From NCBI GenBank assembly GCA_035550595.1, contig DASZOV010000051.1, forward strand, positions 1 to 28,716: a stretch of DNA of 28,716 nt, read 5' to 3'. The notes beneath the pieces are model-generated. The model was not told the origin of the DNA and did no database searches. It saw only the letters and a list, made by a program, of their open reading frames with translations. The DNA comes from CALFMR01 sp035550595. GTDB taxonomy: Bacteria; Acidobacteriota; Vicinamibacteria; Vicinamibacterales; SCN-69-37. The translations under genes and the position numbers were made by a program. How positions within the stretch are numbered: position 1 is the stretch's first letter; the number at the start of each line of letters is the position of its first letter. This document shows positions 22,982-28,716 of the stretch, in pieces.

Positions 22982-24124
22982 TTGTCAGTTGCTCCGAGGC
23001 TCCAGGAAGTTCATCTCGTCGGTCAGAGCGCCGCGATCAAGTCGATCGAGGCGGAGATGGACTGCGCCGCGAAGTCCGACGCCAAGGTGCTCGTCACCGG
23101 CGAGACGGGTGTCGGCAAGGAAGTCGTCGCGCGGTTGATCCATCATCGGAGCCTGCGCGCCTCGGCGCCGCTCGTCACGCTCAACTGCGCGGGACTCCCC
23201 GATTCGCTGCTCGAATCGGAACTCTTCGGCCACGTCCGCGGGAGCTTCACCGGCGCGTACCGCGACAAGCCGGGCCTGCTCGAGATGGCCCCGAACGGCA
23301 CGGTCTTCCTCGACGAAGTCGGTGAGATGAGCACGCGCATGCAGGTCGTCCTGCTGCGCTTCCTCGAATCAGGTGAAATCCAGCGCATCGGCGCGGACCG
23401 CTCACACACGCGCGTCAACGTCCGGCTCATCACGGCGACCAATCGCGATCTGCAGGCGCAGATCGCCTCCGGCGCGTTTCGTGAGGATCTGTACTTCCGC
23501 CTCAACGTCATCCACCTGCACATCCCGCCGCTGCGCGAGCGGGCGGGAGATATCCCACTGCTCGTCGCGCACTACGTCGAGTCGTACAGCCGCATCCACC
23601 GCGTGCCGGCCCCCGAGATCGCGTCCGACGCGCTCGACTCGCTCATGGGCTACCGGTGGCCCGGCAACATCCGCGAGCTCAAGAACGTCGTCGAACGCAT
23701 CGTGCTGAAGGCCAACGGACAGCCGGTCAAGCACCGCGACCTGCCGAGCGACGTCCTGCGCGCGCTCGCGACGTCGGTCCCTGCGGCGCCTTCGGCGAGC
23801 GCGCCGCCACCCTCGCTCGCCGATGACCTGGCGTCGCTGATGCTCGACCGTGGCCAGTCCTTCTGGTCGGCGGTCTATCCCCTGTTCATCGCGCGCGATA
23901 TCACGCGTGCGGACCTGCGGCGCATCATCGAGATGGGGCTCGAGACGACCAATGGCAACTACCGGTCGCTCGTGAGCCTGTTCAACATGCCGCCCGACGA
24001 CTACAAGCGCTTCCTGAGCTTCCTGCGCAAGCACGACTGCCATCTGCCGTTCCAACGCTTCCGCGCGGCGCCGGTCCGCGTGACCGCTGCGCCGCTTCGC
24101 GCGGCGGTGAACGGCAAGTCGTAG
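22982..24124 (+). CDS. Second sigma-54-dependent activator without receiver domain
   Basis: A 380-aa paralogue of the 21465 gene product, starting at TTG with Shine-Dalgarno GGGAAGGA 9 nt upstream. The AAA+ domain has Walker A GETGVGK at 40-46, GSFTGA at 86-91, Walker B FLDE at about 108-111, ITATNRDL and WPGNIRELKNVVERIVLKAN. It starts directly with the AAA+ domain (HLVGQSAAIKSIEAEM), so no REC or sensory domain is present. After a Pro/Ala/Ser linker at about 262-280, the same C-terminal module appears: SFWSAVYPLFIARDITRADL, GNYRSLVSLFNM and DYKRFLSFLRKHDC. About 20 further residues form a basic Ala/Arg/Val tail. It is divergently transcribed from the EPS operon and has its own sigma-70 promoter and palindrome. 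It likely acts on RpoN promoters such as 9141; this is inference. Confidence 0.9.
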   Translation: MSVAPRLQEVHLVGQSAAIKSIEAEMDCAAKSDAKVLVTGETGVGKEVVARLIHHRSLRASAPLVTLNCAGLPDSLLESELFGHVRGSFTGAYRDKPGLLEMAPNGTVFLDEVGEMSTRMQVVLLRFLESGEIQRIGADRSHTRVNVRLITATNRDLQAQIASGAFREDLYFRLNVIHLHIPPLRERAGDIPLLVAHYVESYSRIHRVPAPEIASDALDSLMGYRWPGNIRELKNVVERIVLKANGQPVKHRDLPSDVLRALATSVPAAPSASAPPPSLADDLASLMLDRGQSFWSAVYPLFIARDITRADLRRIIEMGLETTNGNYRSLVSLFNMPPDDYKRFLSFLRKHDCHLPFQRFRAAPVRVTAAPLRAAVNGKS

Positions 24125-24167
24125 CTCGCGCGGCCGACGGCGTCGGTCCGCCTTCAATTTCCGACGT

Positions 24168-25112
24168 CTAAATCTCCCGCAATGCGGACGCCGGTGCGTC
24201 GATCAACTGGAAGCCCGGCTGACTCGCCTGCTCGATGTCGCGCACGAGCAGGCGCTGCACGCGGGCGCGTGACGGGTGTCCAGCGCAGCGACTCGTCCGA
24301 CGCAGCAGGTAGTACATGTGCCACGGCGCGCCATCGCCCGTCGGATCGACGGTACGGTCGAACAGACGACGGAAGACGTCCGGATCGTTCACGACCGGCA
24401 GCGCGGCAGCCGGCGCGAGCTGCCGGAGCGACAACAACAGACCGATTTCGTCCTGCAGCGGCATGTATGTCTCGCCGAACTCATCGAAGTCGATGATGCG
24501 GGCGCACTCCCCGGCGTCGACGAGCAGGTTGGCCAGACAGAAGTCGCCATGTTGAGCCTGGGACAAAAGGGTGCCGAGGCCGTCGAGCGCCTGCGCCAGG
24601 TCAGCCACTCGGGCAATGGCACGATCGGACAGCGCCACACCTCCTCGCTGGCACCGCTCGAGTTCGATGCGTAGCTCGTCACCAGGCGTAACGGGCGCCG
24701 TCCATGACGGCTGAGCGCCCACGACGGCGCGGAACTCCATGAGTGCGTCGATCGAGGCGCGCACGATTGCCTGCCACGGGGCGAGGGTCCGATACACGAC
24801 CGAGAGCCGGAACCAGGGCCATCCGGGCACGCCGCGCAACACCGACAGCGACCTTCCGTCTTGCAGTCGATCGAGCACGAGCGGCTCCGGAACCCGCGTC
24901 GGCATCGCGGCATAGAGCCGGGTGAGGATGTCGTGCACCGCGGACAGGTGTTCGCCAACGCCGATCTGCGCCACGCACAACGGCCGCGTGGCATCTGCTC
25001 CGAACACGAGACACTTGGGATACGTCGTCCGAATCAGGACGGTGCTGACCGGTCCACCCGAAAACAACTCGGGCAGGCGACGGCGCAAGTGCGCCTCCAT
25101 ACCCAGCATCAT
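24168..25112 (-). CDS. Phosphotransferase of the APH/LPS-kinase-like superfamily
   Basis: A 314-aa protein-kinase-fold enzyme that likely phosphorylates a small molecule or sugar. The Brenner-type catalytic motif HGDFCLANLLVD is at about residues 188-199 with catalytic Asp190 and Asn195, and the metal-binding motif is IIDFDEFGE a few residues later. The C-terminal 60 residues are helical and Arg rich, ending QPGFQLIDAPASALREI. Residues 30-75 hold the N-lobe strands but I cannot place the Lys of the N-lobe with confidence. The ATG overlaps the stop of the small upstream gene (ATGA), so the two are translationally coupled. In polysaccharide loci such enzymes are often LPS-core or sugar kinases; an antibiotic-resistance role is less likely here because it is coupled to a GT2 cassette. 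The 43 bp to the convergent activator gene hold only a 5-bp hairpin. Confidence 0.7.
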   Translation of the reverse strand: MMLGMEAHLRRRLPELFSGGPVSTVLIRTTYPKCLVFGADATRPLCVAQIGVGEHLSAVHDILTRLYAAMPTRVPEPLVLDRLQDGRSLSVLRGVPGWPWFRLSVVYRTLAPWQAIVRASIDALMEFRAVVGAQPSWTAPVTPGDELRIELERCQRGGVALSDRAIARVADLAQALDGLGTLLSQAQHGDFCLANLLVDAGECARIIDFDEFGETYMPLQDEIGLLLSLRQLAPAAALPVVNDPDVFRRLFDRTVDPTGDGAPWHMYYLLRRTSRCAGHPSRARVQRLLVRDIEQASQPGFQLIDAPASALREI

Positions 25113-25534
25113 TGGTGCTCTCCAACGACGAGGATCGCGCCTGCGTCGGGATCGCAGCCACTGACCAGTCTGGCCAGACGCCGGAGGATCCCCGCGCCGC
25201 CGAGCGTCAGGCGATCCGCGGCGTATCGCTCCGCACTGGTTCCGAGTTCGTAGACGAGAAACGGTGCGACGAGTCCAGGCAGGACGGCGAAGCGCCGTGT
25301 TCGATGGACACCGCGCTCCCGCAGACGCCGCGCCGCGCGGTGACACGCCAGTCGGAGCCACAGGAGACGCCACGCGCGTGCCCGGATGGGTCCATCGATG
25401 ACGATGCGCACGACGATGCAGGTCGGCTCGTGCCCATCGGCGCCAAACTCGGCGCCCGGTTCAGCGAGGATCCCGGTCAAGTCCTCGGTCGCTGGACTCG
25501 TCGCGCCATCACCGTGCAATTCGTAGAGAGTCAC
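25109..25534 (-). CDS. Small protein of unknown function coupled to the phosphotransferase
   Basis: A 141-aa protein I do not recognise. It begins MTLYELHGDGATSPATEDL and has a hydrophobic strand CIVVRIVIDGPIRA, then an Arg-rich amphipathic helix (RLLWLRLACHRAARRLRERG) and a hydrophobic block VLPGLVAPFLVYELGTSAER. No signal peptide or clear membrane helix is present. It lies 10 bp after the GT2 gene and overlaps the phosphotransferase by 4 bp (ATGA), which supports a real gene. The reverse frame is also open, as is common in this GC-rich DNA, so coding status rests on the tight fit between neighbours. It may be a partner or accessory subunit of the kinase; that is inference. Confidence 0.6.
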   Translation of the reverse strand: MTLYELHGDGATSPATEDLTGILAEPGAEFGADGHEPTCIVVRIVIDGPIRARAWRLLWLRLACHRAARRLRERGVHRTRRFAVLPGLVAPFLVYELGTSAERYAADRLTLGGAGILRRLARLVSGCDPDAGAILVVGEHQ

Positions 25535-25544
25535 GAGAACGTTG

Positions 25545-26495
25545 TCAGACGCGCCGGCCTTTGAGGCGCCGGAGTGCGGCGTTGCCGGGACCGCCGATCA
25601 GACAGCGGCCGGCATTCGCCAACGCGTGTACGCGCGAGCGGAGCGGACCGGCGCCCAAGCCGCGCAGGTAGGCGCCGAGCGCTGTCCGGTAATGGCCCAC
25701 GGCAAAGGCGCGATCGGCGCGCGCGCGGTGCAGCTTCGCCAGCGCCGCGCGTTTCAGCCGCCGCATCGATGCATCGAGAGATCCGCCGCCGAAATGCGCG
25801 TCGATCAATCGCACGTGCTCGGCGTCCATCAGGTCCGGGCGGCTCGTCAACGCGTCGGGATGCTTGCGGTAGTGATAGAGCACCTCGTCGACGAAGAACA
25901 CAGGACCGAGTTTCGAGAGTTTGAGCCGAACGTCCAGGTTCTCGGCCCCCCGCAGGGCTTCATCGAACAGTCCCACACGGGCCAGCATCTCGCGCGCGAC
26001 CATGAGCGTGGTGCCCAGGATTTCGTTGTCTTCGAGCCAGAGCCGGCGGTGGATGTCGCCCTGCCAGCGTGACTCCGGCCGAACGGTTCGTATCGGGCGA
26101 CCCTCGGCGTCGACGAGCAGGTAGCCCGTGTAGATGAACGCGGCATCGGGATGCGCCTTGAACGCCGCCACCTGGCGATCGAGCTTGTCGGGCACCCACA
26201 GGTCATCGCTGTCGAGGAAGGCGATATATCGACCGCGGGCGCGCCGGATTGCCGTATTGCGCGCCACGGTCACGCCGCTGTTCGGCTGGCGGATCACCTG
26301 GATGCGCGAGGCATCACGTTCGGCATACCGGTCTGCGATCGCGGCCGTCCCGTCGCGCGATCCGTCATCGACGATGAGCAATTCCCAGGAGGTGAACGTC
26401 TGGGCGAGGACCGAGTCAATCGCCGCGGCAATGAACCGTTCGCGATTGAACGCCGGCATGACGATCGATACGACCGGGTCTGGTCCGGGCGTCAT
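25545..26495 (-). CDS. Glycosyltransferase family 2 (GT-A fold)
   Basis: A 316-aa inverting glycosyltransferase. The ATG at 26495 (MTPGPDPVVSIVMPAFNRE) is chosen because the GT2 core starts a few residues later; an upstream ATG at 26528 in frame would add 11 residues without homology. SVLAQTFTSWELLIVDDGS and GTAAIADRYAE form the nucleotide-binding half. FLDSDDLWVPDKLDRQ is the DXD motif, and GTTLMVAREMLARVGLFDEA LRGAENLDV is the acceptor-side signature. The last 80 residues are basic and helical. Together with the small gene and phosphotransferase it forms a minus-strand cassette (10-bp gap, then 4-bp overlap) that is separated from the main EPS operon by the second activator. It may add a branch sugar or act in a different glycan pathway. 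The tRNA-Arg gene is transcribed from the same strand about 90 bp upstream. Confidence 0.9.
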   Translation of the reverse strand: MTPGPDPVVSIVMPAFNRERFIAAAIDSVLAQTFTSWELLIVDDGSRDGTAAIADRYAERDASRIQVIRQPNSGVTVARNTAIRRARGRYIAFLDSDDLWVPDKLDRQVAAFKAHPDAAFIYTGYLLVDAEGRPIRTVRPESRWQGDIHRRLWLEDNEILGTTLMVAREMLARVGLFDEALRGAENLDVRLKLSKLGPVFFVDEVLYHYRKHPDALTSRPDLMDAEHVRLIDAHFGGGSLDASMRRLKRAALAKLHRARADRAFAVGHYRTALGAYLRGLGAGPLRSRVHALANAGRCLIGGPGNAALRRLKGRRV

Positions 26496-26582
26496 GGCGC
26501 ATCGGCTCGCTCGGACATGAGGCCACATCCCGCGTGCGCGTACGGCGCCGCCATCATCGTCCGGTGGTTGAAGTGAAAGAGG

Positions 26583-26659
26583 TGGTGCGCCCTGCAGGAC
26601 TCGAACCTGCGACCTCCTGGTTCGTAGCCAGACGCTCTATCCAACTGAGCTAAGGGCGC
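26583..26659 (-). tRNA. tRNA-Arg (anticodon ACG)
   Basis: The minus strand folds into a full cloverleaf. Acceptor arms GCGCCCT and AGGGCGC pair over 7 bp, the D arm is GCTCAGTTGGATAGAGC, the anticodon loop is CTACGAA with anticodon ACG, and the T arm is CGCAGGTTCGAGTCCTGCA. A CCA end is encoded at 26583-26585. The first anticodon base is A34, expected to be edited to inosine by TadA. Confidence 0.97.
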
Positions 26660-26672
26660 ACACAAAGGACCG

Positions 26673-26678
26673 ATTATA
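26673..26678 (-). promoter_or_regulatory. -10 element for tRNA-Arg
   Basis: TATAAT on the minus strand places the start near 26666, 7 nt upstream of the mature tRNA end. The -35 region (TATAGA with 17-bp spacing) is weak. Confidence 0.5.
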
Positions 26679-26697
26679 CCGAAAACCGGCCGCTCTC

Positions 26698-26703
26698 TAT
26701 AAT
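26698..26703 (+). promoter_or_regulatory. -10 element for moaB, leaderless start
   Basis: TATAAT ends 6 bp before the A of the moaB ATG at 26710, so the predicted mRNA starts at or next to the start codon. No Shine-Dalgarno is present between them, consistent with leaderless translation. The -35 is weak. Confidence 0.5.
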
Positions 26704-26709
26704 CGATCG

Positions 26710-27216
26710 ATGCCGGGGCCGAGTCATCGCGCCAGCCCAGCGACTGCCGTCCGCACGGCCGTCGTCACCGTCAGCGACACGCGAACGACCGAGACGGACA
26801 CGAGCGGCCGCGCGATCGCCGACGCGCTGCTCGCGGTCGGACACGACGTCGCCGCGCGTGACCTCGTGCCCGACGATGCGGTGGCCATTGCCGCGGTCGT
26901 CGAGCGACATGCCCGCAGCGGTGACGTCCGCGTGGTCATCGTCACCGGCGGCACGGGACTCTCGCCGCGTGACGTGACCGTCGACGCGCTCGCACCGCTG
27001 TTCGACAAACCGCTCGTCGGCTTCGGCGAGCTCTTCCGCCGGCTGAGCTTCGACGAGATCGGTCCCGCCGCCATGCTGTCGCGCGCCACGGCCGGCGTCG
27101 TCGGCACGTGCGCGGTGTTCGTGCTGCCAGGATCCGAACACGCCGTGCGCCTCGCCATGACGCGCCTCATCCTGCCCGAGCTCGGCCACGTCGCCGCCGA
27201 ACTGATCAAGCGATGA
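26710..27216 (+). CDS. moaB: Molybdopterin adenylyltransferase-type protein, MoaB/Mog family
   Basis: A 168-aa cytoplasmic protein of molybdenum cofactor (Moco) synthesis, which in Mog-type enzymes adenylates molybdopterin before metal insertion. After about 15 Ala/Arg-rich residues, VRTAVVTVSDTRTTETDTSG opens the MPT-binding fold; IVTGGTGLSPRDVTVDAL is the signature glycine and Asp motif, followed by DKPLVGFGELFRRLSFDEIG PAAMLSRA, GVVGTCAVFVLPGSEHAVRLA and ILPELGHVAAELIK. The Asp in SPRD and the GTGLS loop fit the active site. It overlaps moeA by 4 bp (ATGA), so product and next enzyme are made together. MoaB and Mog are hard to separate by sequence alone. The protein is a little shorter than E. 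coli Mog. Confidence 0.93.
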   Translation: MPGPSHRASPATAVRTAVVTVSDTRTTETDTSGRAIADALLAVGHDVAARDLVPDDAVAIAAVVERHARSGDVRVVIVTGGTGLSPRDVTVDALAPLFDKPLVGFGELFRRLSFDEIGPAAMLSRATAGVVGTCAVFVLPGSEHAVRLAMTRLILPELGHVAAELIKR

Positions 27217-28421
27217 TGCGACCTTTCGCGATCACCATCTCTTTTCAGGACGCGGTCGCGCGCGTGCTGGATGCGGCGCGACCCATCGCGCGGACCGAGA
27301 CCATCGCGCTCGACGATGCCGACGGCCGCGTCCTCGCCGAAGACGTGACGGCCTCGCTCGACGTACCGGCATTCGACCGTGCCGCCATGGACGGCTACGC
27401 GATCCGTGCGGAAGACACGCGCGACGTGCGTGCGGACGCGCCGGCATCGCTCACCTGCGTCGGCATCGTCGCCGCCGGCACGATGACCGCGCGCGCGGTC
27501 GACCGTGGCGAGTGCATCGAAGTCGCGACAGGGGCGCCCCTCCCGCCAGGGGCGACCGCCGTCGTCATGGTCGAACACACGTCGCGCCAGGGCGACATCG
27601 TCCAGGTGCGCATCGCAGCAGCTCCCGGACAACATGTCGGGCGGCGGGGCGCGGACATCACGTCCGGCGACGTCGTCGCTCGAACTGGCAACGTGCTGAC
27701 GCCCGCGCGCATCGGCGCGCTCGCGGCGATCGGCTGTTCGAACGTGCACGTAGCCGCGCGGCCGTCGGTCCTCATCTGCCCGACGGGCGACGAAGTCGTC
27801 GCGCAGGGTGAGCCGCTGGGCGCGGGCCAGGTCTACGACGTCAACCGGTTCACGCTCGCCGCGGTCGTCAAACGGCACGGCGGCGTCGCCGTCACGCACA
27901 CGCCAGCCGGCGACACGATCGACGCACTCGCCGCCGTGCTCGACGCCGGTCGTGCGCACGATCTGATGGTGTTCTCTGGCGGCAGTTCGGTGGGACGGCG
28001 TGATCTGCTCGTTGACGCGGTCCGCGCGCGCGGCGAGATCCTCTTCCACGGCGTGGCGGTCAAACCCGGCAAGCCAACGCTCTTCGGCCGCGTCGGGGAC
28101 GTGCCCGTGCTCGGTCTCTCCGGCTATCCCACGTCGTGCCTGTCGAATGCGTACGGGCTGCTCGTTCCGCTTCTGCGGAGAACGGCGCGGCTGCCACCCT
28201 GGGAGCCGCGAGTCGAGCGATTGCCGCTCACGCGCGCCGTGCGGTCGACCGCCGACCGGCACCAAATCTACCCGGTCGCGATTATCGAAGGCCGCGCCGA
28301 ACCGGCGTTCAAGTCATCCGGCGACATCACGAGCCTTGCACGTGCCGACGGCTTCTTCGAGATTCCCGCCGGCGTCGCCGAGCTCGCGGCCGGCACCGTC
28401 GTCGACGTCAGGCGGTTCTGA
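27213..28421 (+). CDS. moeA: Molybdopterin molybdenumtransferase MoeA
   Basis: A 402-aa enzyme that inserts molybdate into adenylated molybdopterin. The N-terminal ISFQDAVARVLDAARPI is typical, followed by VPAFDRAAMDGYAIRAEDT, the MoeA signature near residues 50-70. GECIEVATGAPLPPGATAVV MVEH is domain 2 and GADITSGDVVARTGNVLTPA RIGALAAIGC is domain 3. The MPT-binding domain shows VLICPTGDEVVAQGEPLGAGQVYDVN, SGGSSVGRRDLLVDA and FHGVAVKPGKPTLFG. Here GLSGYPTSCLSN replaces the GLPGNPVS motif of E. coli MoeA, and resembles the GYPTS form seen in archaeal-type and many non-proteobacterial MoeA proteins. The last 75 residues are domain 4. The start ATGATG overlaps the moaB stop codon. Adjacent Moco genes support a working pathway. 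Confidence 0.95.
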   Translation: MMRPFAITISFQDAVARVLDAARPIARTETIALDDADGRVLAEDVTASLDVPAFDRAAMDGYAIRAEDTRDVRADAPASLTCVGIVAAGTMTARAVDRGECIEVATGAPLPPGATAVVMVEHTSRQGDIVQVRIAAAPGQHVGRRGADITSGDVVARTGNVLTPARIGALAAIGCSNVHVAARPSVLICPTGDEVVAQGEPLGAGQVYDVNRFTLAAVVKRHGGVAVTHTPAGDTIDALAAVLDAGRAHDLMVFSGGSSVGRRDLLVDAVRARGEILFHGVAVKPGKPTLFGRVGDVPVLGLSGYPTSCLSNAYGLLVPLLRRTARLPPWEPRVERLPLTRAVRSTADRHQIYPVAIIEGRAEPAFKSSGDITSLARADGFFEIPAGVAELAAGTVVDVRRF

Positions 28422-28451
28422 CGTCGGCGAAGGTGCGGCGCGAATGCGCGT

Positions 28452-28716
<265 letters not shown>

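Noticed and set aside
24134..24146. Hairpin CCGAC-GGC-GTCGG between convergent genes
   Set aside because: Only 5 bp with no T-run, too weak to call a terminator.
26724..28265. 513-aa minus-strand frame opposite moaB and moeA
   Set aside because: Antisense shadow; the plus-strand products are unmistakable Moco enzymes.

Overview
The window is GC-rich, tightly packed bacterial chromosome. It carries an exopolysaccharide (EPS) locus of the type known from exosortase A (XrtA)/PEP-CTERM bacteria. High GC, Wzx/Wzy-style export genes, archaeal-like MoeA motifs and unusual secreted proteins are compatible with Acidobacteriota (Vicinamibacteria-like). That placement is inference: no rRNA or strict taxonomic marker is present.

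Layout. 1-505 (-) is the N-terminal part of a Wzt-like polysaccharide ABC ATPase. 660-3332 (+) is a secreted protein of unknown function followed by an O-antigen-ligase/Wzy-type membrane protein. 3342-5942 (-) is a large rhamnogalacturonan-lyase-like protein with a C-terminal membrane anchor. 6062-9019 (+) is a three-gene overlapping operon: GT4 glycosyltransferase, hexapeptide acyltransferase and XrtA-type GT4. 9020-9526 is a long non-coding leader with a good sigma-54 promoter match, a terminator with a competing hairpin, and further stem-loops. 9527-11566 (+) is a secreted protein, a paralogue of the one at 660 extended by an Ig-like domain and three copies of a GWLPPDHPLA repeat.

22547-11606 (-) looks like one ten-gene operon. 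In transcription order it holds a REC-less sigma-54 activator, Wza-like export protein, outer-membrane barrel protein, Wzz-like chain-length protein, XrtA-associated ATPase, CpsD-like tyrosine kinase, undecaprenyl-phosphate sugar transferase, DUF3473 polysaccharide deacetylase, FemAB-like protein and a glycosyltransferase. 22982-24124 (+) is a second, divergent REC-less sigma-54 activator, separated from the first by a 434-bp regulatory region with a strong sigma-70 promoter and a palindrome. 26495-24168 (-) is a GT2 / unknown small protein / phosphotransferase cassette. Next come tRNA-Arg(ACG) (-), moaB-moeA (+) and the C-terminal part of a Mn/Fe superoxide dismutase (-).

How it fits together (inference). 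The sugar transferase primes undecaprenyl phosphate. The glycosyltransferases, acyltransferase and deacetylase build and decorate the repeat unit. The Wzy-like protein polymerises it, and Wzz, kinase, ATPase, Wza and barrel proteins set length and export it. The two activators are the obvious candidates to drive the sigma-54 promoter at 9141, and so production of the repeat-bearing secreted protein. No exosortase, PEP-CTERM substrate, PrsK-like sensor kinase or Wzx flippase is visible in the window.
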